Assembly (NCBI GenBank): GCA_937922105.1
Contig: CAKZVN010000291.1
Span: forward strand, 1-16,500
Origin: an uncultured Litorilinea sp.
Lineage (GTDB): Bacteria; Chloroflexota; Anaerolineae; Caldilineales; Caldilineaceae
Reading direction: 5' to 3'
Length of the DNA stretch: 16,500 nucleotides
The notes beneath the pieces were generated by a model. The model did not search any database and was not told where the DNA came from. It was given only the letters and a program-made list of their open reading frames with translations. The position numbers were made by a program, and so were the translations under genes. This document shows, in pieces, positions 4,878 through 13,538 of this stretch (its first letter is position 1; each line of letters begins with the position of its first letter).

Positions 4878-6698
4878 CTAACGCGGCGCCGGATCCGCCA
4901 CACTACCCGCCAGCTCGGCGATGCGCGCGCCGTCGGCGCCGGGCAGATAGGCGTATTCCCCGCCCAGTATCTCCGCCAATTGGATGGCCTCGCCGCGGCT
5001 CAAATAGCGGCGCTGGGTATCCACCACCATGATGCGCATGGGCGACGCCGCCAGATAACGCCCGATCTGCGCCAACTCATCGCGCACGGCGACGCCGCTG
5101 CGCGCCGGCACGTTGGCGCGCCCGTCGGTCAACAGCACCAAGACCGTTTGCTGAATGCCCCGCCGGCGTGCTTGGCGCGCCACGTCGTCGGCGAGCAGGA
5201 GCGCGGACGCCAACGGTGTGCCGCCGCCGGTGGGCAGTAAGTCCAGCGCGCGTCGCGCCAACTCTACGCTCTGGGTGGGCGGCATGAGCAGCTCGGCGCG
5301 TTCCCCGCGAAACGCAATGAGCGCCACCCGGTCGCGGTGGACATAGGCCTTTTGCAGCAGCGCGTGCACTGCGCCTTTGGCCTGGCGCATGCGGTGCAGG
5401 GTCATGCTGCCGCTGGCATCCACCACGAAACAGAAGAGCGCGCCCGCCTTGCTGCGAAACTGTTTGATGCGCAGGTCTTCCACGTCGAAGTAGAAGGAGC
5501 CGGCTTTGGGGAGATAGCCCATGGACCGAGCTGCGCGCAGGGGTTGCCAGGGCGCGGCCGCGCGCAGCGTCGCCGAGGCGTCAATGCGCCCGCGCGTGGG
5601 GTCGCCGGGCAGGCTGCGTAGATGGCGCCCGCGCTTGCCGTTGAGCGAACCGCGCGAACCGGCGCGCCCGCGGCGTTGGTGTTGGAAGCTCAACTCCTCC
5701 AACGATTCGGGCAACTCGGTTGCCAGCGCCGCCAAAATTTGGCTCAACGGCGGGGTGAGGGCCGGGTCTTGGTCGGAGTCGGGCGCCCGTTGTTCGTCGT
5801 CGCTTTGGTCGGGCGGCGGGGGCGTCTCTTCTTCGGGGGGGGGCGGGTCGGCCTGCGCGGGCTGGGGAATGCGCGTGGCACGCGGCAAGATGACCAGGCG
5901 CAGGGCCATGCTCAGGTCGTCGTCCACCACTTCATCGCGCAGCCCCAGCGCAGCCGCGGCGCAGGCCGCGCGCACGGCGAAGAGATCGGCGCGATGTCCC
6001 TGGACGCCATAGAGCACCGCAGTGGCGCAAAGTTGCTCCACCTGGGCGTCGCGGATGGTGACGCGGGGCAATTGCTCTTGGGCCGCCATCACCCAGCCGC
6101 GCAGCATCTCCTCTTCGCCCGACCACAGGTCGGGGTCGCCGGACAAGTTTCGGCGCACGACTTCCGCGCGCTGGTCCGGGTCTACTCGGTCGGGCAACTT
6201 GACCATGAGGCCGAGGCGGTCGAGCAGATGGTTGCGCGGCGCACCCTCTGCCGGGTCATAGGAAGCTACCAGGCGAAAGCGCGCCGGGAGGCGCCGGCTC
6301 AGCCCCTCGCGCTCAATGCGAATTTCGCCTTCGTCCAGCACCGCCAGCAGCAGGTTGACCACCGCGTCGGGCAGCAGGTTGATGCCGTCAATGTGCGCCA
6401 CGCCGCCGTGGGCACGCGCCAGCGCGCCGGGGTTGAGAACCATCTTGCCCGTGTGCAGGGTCGCGGGCAAGTCCAGCGAGCAGAGCAGATTGTCCACATC
6501 AATGCTGGTGGGAATTTCCACAAAGGGAGCGCGCTCGGCGTCCAGCAGCGCGCGCATCCCGCGTGCCAGGCTGGACTTGCCCGCGCCGGCGCGCGCGGCA
6601 AAGATCACGCCGCCCAGGCGCGGCTCCACCGCCAACAAGAGCAGGGCATGTTGGGCTGTCTCCAGCCCCACCAGCGCGGGTAAGGGTAGATGGGACAT
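4878..6698 (-). CDS. bchD: Mg-chelatase subunit BchD (AAA+ and von Willebrand A domains)
   Basis: BchD is the large AAA+ partner of BchI; together they drive BchH to insert Mg2+ into protoporphyrin IX. The 606 residues read: AAA+ module (about 1-275) with Walker A AARAGAGKSS at 34-43 and a degenerate Walker B region VAHIDGINLL at 100-109, where the catalytic acid after Asp is Gly; a Pro/Glu/Asp-rich linker (about 280-315) typical of BchD; an Arg/Gly-rich stretch (342-370); and a C-terminal VWA domain with the MIDAS set D427-x-S429-x-S431, T494 and D525. I chose ATG 6698: GGAGA lies 8 bases upstream and it starts 1 base after the upstream stop, while the GTG at 6713 lacks a site. The retained Walker A but lost Walker B acid fits an ATP-binding, non-hydrolysing subunit. 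bchI is not in the window. Confidence 0.92.
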   Translation of the reverse strand: MSHLPLPALVGLETAQHALLLLAVEPRLGGVIFAARAGAGKSSLARGMRALLDAERAPFVEIPTSIDVDNLLCSLDLPATLHTGKMVLNPGALARAHGGVAHIDGINLLPDAVVNLLLAVLDEGEIRIEREGLSRRLPARFRLVASYDPAEGAPRNHLLDRLGLMVKLPDRVDPDQRAEVVRRNLSGDPDLWSGEEEMLRGWVMAAQEQLPRVTIRDAQVEQLCATAVLYGVQGHRADLFAVRAACAAAALGLRDEVVDDDLSMALRLVILPRATRIPQPAQADPPPPEEETPPPPDQSDDEQRAPDSDQDPALTPPLSQILAALATELPESLEELSFQHQRRGRAGSRGSLNGKRGRHLRSLPGDPTRGRIDASATLRAAAPWQPLRAARSMGYLPKAGSFYFDVEDLRIKQFRSKAGALFCFVVDASGSMTLHRMRQAKGAVHALLQKAYVHRDRVALIAFRGERAELLMPPTQSVELARRALDLLPTGGGTPLASALLLADDVARQARRRGIQQTVLVLLTDGRANVPARSGVAVRDELAQIGRYLAASPMRIMVVDTQRRYLSRGEAIQLAEILGGEYAYLPGADGARIAELAGSVADPAPR

Positions 6699-6699
6699 C

Positions 6700-7998
6700 T
6701 TAGGCGTCTCCACTCAGGGCGGCTAGTTCGACGAGGGTCGGGCGGCGGCTGCGGAAGCGGGCTACGTCAATGTGGCGCAGGAGCCACAACGAGGTGAGCA
6801 GAAAGGCGGCTTCGATTAGAAAGACGGTCACATAGCCCGCGCCCACATTGCCCGACAGCCAAGTGACCACATCGCGCACTGCGCCGCCTAGCATCATGCC
6901 CAGCCCGCGCGAGAGCGCATCCGCCACGCCCCAGGCACCGATGAACAGTCCGGCTTGTTCCGCGGTGGTCATGTCCAGCATCAGCGCCAGGTTGGTGGAG
7001 GTTGCGATGCCGGTGCCGAAGCCCAAGAGCGCGACGCCCGGCTTGAAGATCGCTTCGAGGCCAAACATGCCGCTTAACGCAATCAGCAACAGCCCCCCGG
7101 CAGCCAGCGAGCCGCCGATGGCTGCGCCCTGCTTTTTGGTCATCCAACGGCTCAGGACGAAGCCGTAAAAGAGCAGTGCAATCAGCGTGGCGCCGCCCCA
7201 GAGCGCAGTCAGTTGGGTGGTTTCTTGCACGCTCATGCCGAAGGCATACGCGCCGAAGGGTTCCAGCAAGATGTCTTGACCGAGGATGGCGACCAGAAGC
7301 AGGACCAGATAGACGAAAAAGCGGCGCGCCTGGGGGTTATCCAACACGGCGCGCACCGCCGCGCGGCGGCTTTCACGCGATTGGTTGGTCAGGTCGCGGC
7401 GGCGCGGCTCCAACCCGATCAACCCCAGCGCAGCCAAGCCCAGCGCCACCAAACAGGCCGTCTCAAAGACCACGATGAGTTGCGCCTCGCTGTACGGCTC
7501 CAGCGCCCGGCCCAGGACAATGGCGGTGATGATGATGCTCACGATCATCATGAACCACATGACCGCAATGGTGCGCGAACGCTGTTCTTCTTTGGACATG
7601 TCGCTGGCGAGCGAGAGATACGAAACGACCGCCAGGTTATAGCCCACACCCCACAGCCCGAAAGCAACGATGGCTTCCAGCAACCCTGCCGTGAAGTTCT
7701 CCGCCATCAAGAGGGCGGCATGGGGGGTGAGCATGGTCCCGCCCAGACAGAGCAGAATGCCCAGCCCGATGTAGGGTGTGCGCCGGTAGCCCAGGATGGG
7801 GTGGGTGTCCGAGTATTGGCCCACCCAAACCTGGGCCGGTGAAAAGAGATAGGGCAGCACCACCAGCCCGGCGACAATCGTGGAGAGGATCCCCAGATCG
7901 TGGATCATGATGCGGTTGAGAACGCCGTTGATGGCGACAAAGGTGATCGCCACCGCCACATGCACCAGTCCCAAACGGATATTGTTGAGGATGGACAC
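6700..7998 (-). CDS. PucC/BCH2-family MFS protein in the bch operon
   Basis: This 432-residue, roughly 12-helix membrane protein belongs to the PucC/LhaA/BCH2 group of the major facilitator superfamily, implicated in bacteriochlorophyll delivery or antenna assembly. The signature loop GQYSDTHPILGYRRTPY is at residues 60-76, and the N-terminal helix reads LGLVHVAVAITFVAINGVLNR. A polar loop (about 193-220, RRRDLTNQSRESRRA) separates the two six-helix halves. The GTG at 7998 is the first start after an in-frame TAG about 20 bases upstream, so it is nearly forced; the ribosome site (AGAAAG) is weak. It lies between bchH (87 bases upstream) and bchD (1 base downstream), so its translation probably feeds bchD. 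It is a distinct sequence from the partial family member at 1-506. The transported molecule, if any, is unknown. Confidence 0.88.
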   Translation of the reverse strand: MSILNNIRLGLVHVAVAITFVAINGVLNRIMIHDLGILSTIVAGLVVLPYLFSPAQVWVGQYSDTHPILGYRRTPYIGLGILLCLGGTMLTPHAALLMAENFTAGLLEAIVAFGLWGVGYNLAVVSYLSLASDMSKEEQRSRTIAVMWFMMIVSIIITAIVLGRALEPYSEAQLIVVFETACLVALGLAALGLIGLEPRRRDLTNQSRESRRAAVRAVLDNPQARRFFVYLVLLLVAILGQDILLEPFGAYAFGMSVQETTQLTALWGGATLIALLFYGFVLSRWMTKKQGAAIGGSLAAGGLLLIALSGMFGLEAIFKPGVALLGFGTGIATSTNLALMLDMTTAEQAGLFIGAWGVADALSRGLGMMLGGAVRDVVTWLSGNVGAGYVTVFLIEAAFLLTSLWLLRHIDVARFRSRRPTLVELAALSGDA

Positions 7999-8019
7999 GG
8001 AAGTTTCTTTCTAGCTTGA

Positions 8020-8042
8020 CCGGTGTTCGGGGACGACACCGG
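8020..8042 (-). promoter_or_regulatory. Hairpin between bchH and the MFS gene
   Basis: CCGGTGT (8020-8026) and ACACCGG (8036-8042) form a perfect 7-base stem with a 9-base loop in the 87-base gap after bchH. No T-run follows in the leftward direction, so it is not a standard terminator. It may mark an mRNA processing or stabilisation point between the very long bchH and the downstream genes, which start with a weak GTG site. Confidence 0.38.
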
Positions 8043-8085
8043 CGCAGGGCGAACCACACCGTCCGACTGGGCCGGCTGGGAGCGT

Positions 8086-11000
8086 CTAGGAGGCAATGCC
8101 CTCCAGCCGGTCCTCCAAATCACCGTAAATTTCACGCAGTTGTGCCAGGGTCTCTTCGTCGGCCTCCCAGAAGCCGCGGTCGTCGGCCTCCAAGAGGCGG
8201 CGCGCAATGGCTGCGGTGGCGTGGGGGTTGGCGCTCGCCAAGCGGTTACGCATCTCCGGGTCGAGGACAAAGGTCTCGGCAATGTTCTGATAGACCCAGC
8301 CGTCCACGCCGTCCACGGTGGCGCTCCAGCCGTAGGTGTTGCTGACGCGCGTCTCGATCTCGCGCACGCCCTCGTAGCCGTGTTCCAGCATCGCCTCATA
8401 CCACTTGGGGTTGAGCAACTTGGTGCGCGACTCCAGGCGCACCATCTGCTCCAGACTGGAGAGCCGCCCGTTGAGCGAGATGGCATCGGCGACCATCACG
8501 GGCGGTCGTTTGCCGCGCAGCAGCTCCACGCTCTTGGTCGCGCCGCCCAGATATTCGTAGTAATGGTCCACATCGGTGATGCTGATCTCGAAGCTGTCAA
8601 TGTTTTGGAAGGTGGCGTCTACGGTTGCCAGCGTGGCTTCCAGCAGGGCACGGTTGTCGTGCCATTCGCCGGACGCGTCCATGGAGTAGCCTTTGCGGCT
8701 GAGGAAGGCCTCGCTCAACTGGCTTTCGTCGTCCCAGGTGCTGCTTTCCACCAGGTGGTTGACGTGCGCGCCATAGGCGCCGGGCGCGTTGGTGAAGACG
8801 CGCACGGACGCGGCCTCCAGCGAGATCCCTTTGGCTTTGGCATGGGCCAACGAGTGCTTGCGAATAAAGTTTTGCTCCGGCGGCTCCGGGGCCAATGCCG
8901 CCAGCCGCGCCGCCTTTGCCAGGAGTTCCATCTGGTGTTGCAGGATGTCGCGGAAGATGCCGCTGACGGTGACCACCACGTCAATGCGCGGGCGGCCCAA
9001 CTCGGCCAAGTCAATCAGCGCGACATCGCTGATCTGTCCCAGTTCATCCTCCACCGGGCGCGCGCCCAGCAGGGCCAAGACCTGCGCCACGCCCTCGCAG
9101 TCACTCTTGAGGTTGTCGGTTCCCCACAGGATGACGGCGACCGTTTCGGGCAGCGCGCCTTGCTCGCGCGTCACGCGCTCCAGCAACTCCTGCATGAGCG
9201 CGGTGCCGGCGCTCATAGCAGCCTGGGTCGGCACGCGCAGCGGGTCCAGGGCGTGGATGTTGCGCCCGGTGGGGACAACGCCGGCATTCCGCATGACATC
9301 GTTGCCTGGCGAGGGCGCGACATAGCCGCCGTTGAGCGCGTGGATCAACCCGGCGATCTCGCGCTCCATCAGGAGTTTGTCGTGCAGGTCGCCCAGCCGC
9401 CGCCAGAGATCGGCGAGTAACCCGTTGGGGAGTTTAATCTGCTGGCGCAGATAGGCTTCAGCCGCGCGTTCACCGCCCTGCCCGGCCTTGCGCTCGGCGA
9501 CAAAGCGGCGAATCGTCTCGTGGGTGATGGCGTCAATCTCGCGCCAATGTTCTTGGGCCGCGGCATCGTGGCGCACACCTCGGCGCAGCGCCTCGTAATC
9601 CCAGCCCAGACCGCGCGCCACCAGTTGGGGCAGGGGCGGCAAGGTCTCGGTAGATTGGTGCGGGTGTTTGGGCCGCGTAAAGGCTGCCACCAGCGCCAGC
9701 GTGTCCACCAACTCCGCGCTGGTGGGCGGCTTGCCCAAGACGTGTAGCCCCAGTGGGATCATGCGATGCTCCACTTGGATCAACTCATGCGCCAGCGCGG
9801 CGATGTAGGCCTCGTCGTGTGTTTGTCCCTCCACCAGGGCTTGGCGCACGCTGACGGTGATCTCCAGCCGGTCGGCTTGGCGGCGGATGTCTTCCAGCAG
9901 TTCCTTGCTGGGGCGGCGATGGTAGAGATCAATGTTGTCCTTGAGCAGACGCAGCCCTTTGTATAGCCCAGCCTGTTGCAGCGGCGGCACCAGGTAGCTG
10001 ATGGTGGTTGCCATGCCGCGGCGTTTGGCGATGCTGGCTTCACTGGGGTTGTTGACGCTGTAGAAGTAGAAGTTGGGCAGGCTGCCGATCAGCCGGCTGG
10101 GCCAACACTCGGCAGTGAGACCCGTCTGCTTGCCGGGCATGAATTCCAGCGCGCCGTGGGTCCCGAAGTGCACCACCGCATCCGCGCCGTAGACATGTTC
10201 CAGCCAGGTGTAGAAGGCAGCGAAGCCGTGATGGGGCGAGGCGTCTTTGGTCATGAGCAAGCGCATGGGGTCGCGTTCATAACCGAAGGAGGGCTGGATG
10301 CCCACAAAGACGTTGCCGAATTGCTTGCCCAGGATGTAGAAACTCTTGCCGTCGTTGAGCAATTCGCCCGGCGCATAGCCCCAGAAGCGCTCGATCTCGC
10401 GGTAGGCGGGGAAGAGGCGGCGATAGTCTTCCACCTTGAACCGCGCTGCCAGGTTGCCGTCGGTGCCGAACATGAACGAATTGCCTTCCACGATCTCTTG
10501 GCGCAGGCTGTCCACGTCGGGGGGGAGTTCCACGCGGTAACCGTTGGCTTTCATCTCGCACAGCAGACGATAGAGGCTGGCAAAGACATCGAGATAGGCC
10601 GCGGTGCCGATGTTGCCCAAGTTGGGCGGGAAGTTGAAGAGCACGATGGCGATCTTCTTCTCGCGGTTGAGCCGGCGATGCAACTGCACCCGGCGCGCCA
10701 CGCGCGCTGCCACGCGCTCGATCTGGGCAGGCAGCACCGCGAAGCATTCGCCGTCGCCTGCCGGCCCGCAATGCACAACCGGGTCGGAGGCCCCGTCCAG
10801 TTCAGGGATGGCGACGTTCATGGCGACCTGGATGGGCGATAGACCGGAGTCGCTGGCTTGCCAATCCTCAATGCGTTGGAAGCTCAGCGGAACCATGCCC
10901 AAATAGCCCACGTCCAGCGTTTCCAGCGCGGCGCGCGACTCGTCGGGGCGGCTCTCGGCAGGACCGCCCACCAGCGAAAAGCCCGCGCTGTTGATCAGCA

Positions 11001-11898
11001 GGTCTATCTTTTTGACGCCCTCGTGACCGCCCCGGAAGAAGGCATCAATCGCGGGGCGGGCGTCCAAGCCGGCGCTGTACGCGGTACGCACCTCGATGCC
11101 GCGCGCCTCGATGGCGCGGATGAGCGCGTCGACCGGCCCGGTGTTGCCGCACAGCAGCGCAGTGCGCAGCGCCAACAGCCCCACGCTGCCGCGCGAGCCG
11201 TCGGGCAAGCGCGTCTTGCGCCGCCACGCATGATAGTCCGCCAGGGTGCTGAAATGCTGCGGTGCATCGGGGTGGTAGATCCCTTCCGGCGGATATTGGA
11301 TGGGATCGGCGACGGGTAGGGTCCCGGCATAGCCCGGCACGTAGCGCTCGATGAGCAGGCACAACATGCGATAGAGATTTTCCGGCGAGCTTTGCAGCCA
11401 GAAATCGTGCACCACGATGAAGGTGTGCAGGTCGCGCGCCTTGCCGGGAATCAAGCGCAGAATCTTGCCCATGTTGCGCAGGAGGGCCAACTGGCGTTTG
11501 GCTTCGCTGCTGCCCTTTTTGGGCTGGAACTTGCTGAGCAATTTCTTGAAAAGGCTCGGCTCTTCGCTGGTAGTCTGGCGCGCCAGCACGAACTTGCCCA
11601 GCCGTGTGCAGCGGATCAGCGACGGGTTGCTGGTGATGATGCAGGTGGGCGTGTCGAGGTCTTTGAGGATGCTCTCCAGCGGGCGCACCAAGTCTTCCTT
11701 GAAGAGCATCCCGCCGAAGATAAAGTCGGCCTGGGCCGCATCGGCAGCCAGCCGCTCCCAAATCCCTTCCCCGCGCATGGTCGCCGAGTGGTAGAAGCTG
11801 AGCTGGATCTCGATGCCATGCTCGCGGTGGACGCGGCGCGCCGCTTCACGCAGGGCCGTGTCGTTGACCCCGTCCATGGTTAGAATCAGAAATCGCAT
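8086..11898 (-). CDS. bchH: Mg-chelatase catalytic subunit BchH
   Basis: BchH binds protoporphyrin IX and Mg2+ and is the metal-inserting subunit of the ATP-dependent Mg-chelatase (BchHID). The 1270 residues match the usual length of the BchH/CobN family. The N-terminus (MRFLILTMDGVND, then HGIEIQLSFYHSAT and FIFGGMLF) is the typical porphyrin-binding head, and the conserved VVHFGTHGALEFMPGKQ with H577, H581 and E585 marks the active-site region; FYFYSVNNPSEASIAKRRG follows it. The ATG at 11898 is 3 bases after the bchM stop, with AAGGGGAA (11906-11913) inside the bchM end, so the two are likely coupled. Phototrophic Chloroflexota often carry several bchH-like paralogues (bchH, bchS, bchT); operon context with bchM favours the main pathway copy, but I cannot separate the paralogues without a tree. 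Confidence 0.94.
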   Translation of the reverse strand: MRFLILTMDGVNDTALREAARRVHREHGIEIQLSFYHSATMRGEGIWERLAADAAQADFIFGGMLFKEDLVRPLESILKDLDTPTCIITSNPSLIRCTRLGKFVLARQTTSEEPSLFKKLLSKFQPKKGSSEAKRQLALLRNMGKILRLIPGKARDLHTFIVVHDFWLQSSPENLYRMLCLLIERYVPGYAGTLPVADPIQYPPEGIYHPDAPQHFSTLADYHAWRRKTRLPDGSRGSVGLLALRTALLCGNTGPVDALIRAIEARGIEVRTAYSAGLDARPAIDAFFRGGHEGVKKIDLLINSAGFSLVGGPAESRPDESRAALETLDVGYLGMVPLSFQRIEDWQASDSGLSPIQVAMNVAIPELDGASDPVVHCGPAGDGECFAVLPAQIERVAARVARRVQLHRRLNREKKIAIVLFNFPPNLGNIGTAAYLDVFASLYRLLCEMKANGYRVELPPDVDSLRQEIVEGNSFMFGTDGNLAARFKVEDYRRLFPAYREIERFWGYAPGELLNDGKSFYILGKQFGNVFVGIQPSFGYERDPMRLLMTKDASPHHGFAAFYTWLEHVYGADAVVHFGTHGALEFMPGKQTGLTAECWPSRLIGSLPNFYFYSVNNPSEASIAKRRGMATTISYLVPPLQQAGLYKGLRLLKDNIDLYHRRPSKELLEDIRRQADRLEITVSVRQALVEGQTHDEAYIAALAHELIQVEHRMIPLGLHVLGKPPTSAELVDTLALVAAFTRPKHPHQSTETLPPLPQLVARGLGWDYEALRRGVRHDAAAQEHWREIDAITHETIRRFVAERKAGQGGERAAEAYLRQQIKLPNGLLADLWRRLGDLHDKLLMEREIAGLIHALNGGYVAPSPGNDVMRNAGVVPTGRNIHALDPLRVPTQAAMSAGTALMQELLERVTREQGALPETVAVILWGTDNLKSDCEGVAQVLALLGARPVEDELGQISDVALIDLAELGRPRIDVVVTVSGIFRDILQHQMELLAKAARLAALAPEPPEQNFIRKHSLAHAKAKGISLEAASVRVFTNAPGAYGAHVNHLVESSTWDDESQLSEAFLSRKGYSMDASGEWHDNRALLEATLATVDATFQNIDSFEISITDVDHYYEYLGGATKSVELLRGKRPPVMVADAISLNGRLSSLEQMVRLESRTKLLNPKWYEAMLEHGYEGVREIETRVSNTYGWSATVDGVDGWVYQNIAETFVLDPEMRNRLASANPHATAAIARRLLEADDRGFWEADEETLAQLREIYGDLEDRLEGIAS

Positions 11899-11901
11899 GG
11901 C

Positions 11902-12666
11902 TTAGTTCCCCTTGAACTGGTGACCCAGGAGCGGTTCATCGTCGGACTGCCCGCTGTGCGCCGGAACCGGCACAGCCTCCACCAGGGTGACGTGGTAAAA
12001 GCCGTGGCTGATCACGGTGCTGCGCCGGACGCGCCGTCCGCATTCCGCCAACACCTGCTCCACATGGCGGCGGCGGATCATCTGGATTTCGGTGCGGCGC
12101 TGGCTCTGGGGAAAGTGCCCGCCCACCCAATGTAACAAGGCAAAAAGATGATTGTAGGGCGCAAAGGTAAAGAGCAACGGCCCCTCGCTCAACCCACTCA
12201 GGTGATGCAAAAGCCGGCGGAACGATTCGCGCGGGTAATGCACCAAAACATCGAAGCAGACCACGGCGTCGAAGCGTCCCGTGATCTGCTCCATATCGCC
12301 CACTTGGAAGTGCGTCCAGGTGGAGACGCCCAGCTGCGCGGCGCCGGCTTGGGCCGCGGCGACCATGCGCGGGGCAATGTCAACCCCGGTCACGTGGCAA
12401 CCTTGCTGCGCCAGCGCCAAGCTGAACAGTCCTGTGCCGCACCCGGCATCCAGCAGCGTGCTCGGCGCGCCGCCCTCCAGCAGCCAGTCGCTTGCCGTCG
12501 CCAACATGCGGTTGTGACCGGTGCGAATGGAGCGGCGGATGGCGGACAGCTTCTGGTCGCCATAGATGGCAGCCCAGCGCTCGAAGCCGACGCCGTCGAA
12601 ATAGCCCTGAAGTTGGGCCTTGTCCCCCGCGCGGGTGGGCGCGGAGTCCATGCGCGCCGCAGTCAT
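11902..12666 (-). CDS. bchM: Mg-protoporphyrin IX O-methyltransferase BchM
   Basis: BchM methylates the ring C propionate of Mg-protoporphyrin IX using S-adenosylmethionine, producing the substrate of BchE. The 254 residues begin with the family motif YFDGVGFERWAAIYGD (22-37), followed by the class I methyltransferase SAM motif LLDAGCGTG (71-79), the acidic-loop strand VTGVDIAPRM (92-101) and FDAVVCFDVLVHYP (132-145). The start is ATG 12666, which overlaps the bchL stop as ATGA; GGAGG (12673-12677) is 6 bases upstream. The longer open frame to 12807 lies inside bchL and is spurious. The protein is cotranscribed with bchL before it and bchH after it, matching consecutive use of chelatase and methyltransferase. 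Confidence 0.94.
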   Translation of the reverse strand: MTAARMDSAPTRAGDKAQLQGYFDGVGFERWAAIYGDQKLSAIRRSIRTGHNRMLATASDWLLEGGAPSTLLDAGCGTGLFSLALAQQGCHVTGVDIAPRMVAAAQAGAAQLGVSTWTHFQVGDMEQITGRFDAVVCFDVLVHYPRESFRRLLHHLSGLSEGPLLFTFAPYNHLFALLHWVGGHFPQSQRRTEIQMIRRRHVEQVLAECGRRVRRSTVISHGFYHVTLVEAVPVPAHSGQSDDEPLLGHQFKGN

Positions 12667-13481
12667 CGCCAGCCTCCAATCGCCTCGAAGATGGCGCGAT
12701 CGTCGTAGGGCTGCGGCACAGCGCTGGTCGCGCCGTTGAGCAATTCGCGCGCCAGCGCCTCGAAGGGCGCGGTGCAGAGTGCCTGCTGCGGGTGGTCCAT
12801 TTCCCACAGCGTCTTGCCCGCCAAGCGGCTGCGCCGGATCAGGTCATGATAGGGGATGCGCGCCAGCACCCGCGTCCCCACCGTGGCGGCAAACTGTTCC
12901 AGGAGTACGGCGCCGCCGAATTCCTCGTCCACGCGGTTGGCGATGATCCCGGCGAGCTTCACCTTGTAGCGCGCGCTCTTTTGCGCGATCGCCATGCACA
13001 GGCGGTTGGCAGCGAAGATGCTGTCGAAGTCGTTGCAGGCGATGATGAGCGCCAGGTCGGCGTGGTTGAGCGGGGCGCTGAAGCCGCCGCACACCACGTC
13101 GCCCAGCACATCAAAGAGGACGACATCGTAGCGTGCATAGAGACCGAACTGCTGCAAGAGCTTGACCGTCTCGCCCACCACATAGCCGCCGCAGCCGCTG
13201 CCCGGCGGCGGTCCCCCCGACTCCAGCGTATCCACGCCGGCATAGCCGGTGCGGATGACATCCGCCGGCTCCACCTCTTCGTGGTGGAAGTCCACGCTGT
13301 CCAACACGTCAATCACGGTGTTTTGCAGCATTCCCGTCAAGGGAAAGGTACTGTCGTGTTTGGGATCACAGCCGATGAGCAGCACCTTGGCGCCCTCGCG
13401 CGCAAAGGCGGCAGCCAAGTTGGCGCTGGTGGTGCTCTTGCCGATCCCGCCCTTGCCATAGATGGCGATGGTCAACCCCAT
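12663..13481 (-). CDS. bchL: Dark protochlorophyllide reductase iron protein BchL
   Basis: BchL is the NifH-like ATP-dependent electron donor of light-independent protochlorophyllide reductase. It reduces the BchNB component, which reduces ring D of protochlorophyllide. The 272 residues show a P-loop GKGGIGKSTTSAN at 9-21, GCDPKHDST at 37-45, and the two cysteines expected to bridge the [4Fe-4S] cluster between subunits at C97 (GSGCGGY) and C131 (GDVVCGGF). The ATG at 13481 follows AAGGAGGAC (13488-13496) at 6 bases, a strong site. The gene is 57 bases after bchB and overlaps bchM by 4 bases. The iron-sulfur cluster is oxygen-sensitive in this family, which fits anoxic pigment synthesis. Length and residues are all standard. 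Confidence 0.96.
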   Translation of the reverse strand: MGLTIAIYGKGGIGKSTTSANLAAAFAREGAKVLLIGCDPKHDSTFPLTGMLQNTVIDVLDSVDFHHEEVEPADVIRTGYAGVDTLESGGPPPGSGCGGYVVGETVKLLQQFGLYARYDVVLFDVLGDVVCGGFSAPLNHADLALIIACNDFDSIFAANRLCMAIAQKSARYKVKLAGIIANRVDEEFGGAVLLEQFAATVGTRVLARIPYHDLIRRSRLAGKTLWEMDHPQQALCTAPFEALARELLNGATSAVPQPYDDRAIFEAIGGWR

Positions 13482-13517
13482 CTGTTTGTCCTCCTTGTGT
13501 GGTTCCCGGCAGTCCCC

Positions 13518-13532
13518 GAATCCTATGGATTC
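13518..13532. promoter_or_regulatory. Palindrome GAATCC-tat-GGATTC between bchB and bchL
   Basis: This is a perfect 6-base inverted repeat with a 3-base centre in the 57-base gap between bchB and bchL, beginning 22 bases upstream (in the leftward sense) of the bchL ribosome site. It is AT-richer than its surroundings. It may be an RNA hairpin separating expression of BchNB from BchL or a protein-binding site; neither is shown. Confidence 0.38.
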
Positions 13533-13538
13533 CTCGCA

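Noticed and set aside
5622..6683. Plus-strand open frame of 353 codons
   Set aside because: It is antisense to bchD with shadow-frame composition; the minus strand has clear AAA+ and VWA motifs.
8023..9420. Plus-strand open frame of 465 codons
   Set aside because: It is antisense to bchH, is rich in His/Gln/Gly/Arg as expected of a shadow frame, and has no ribosome site or domain.
12667..12807. N-terminal extension of BchM
   Set aside because: This stretch overlaps bchL out of frame; the ATGA overlap with a GGAGG site gives the natural start.
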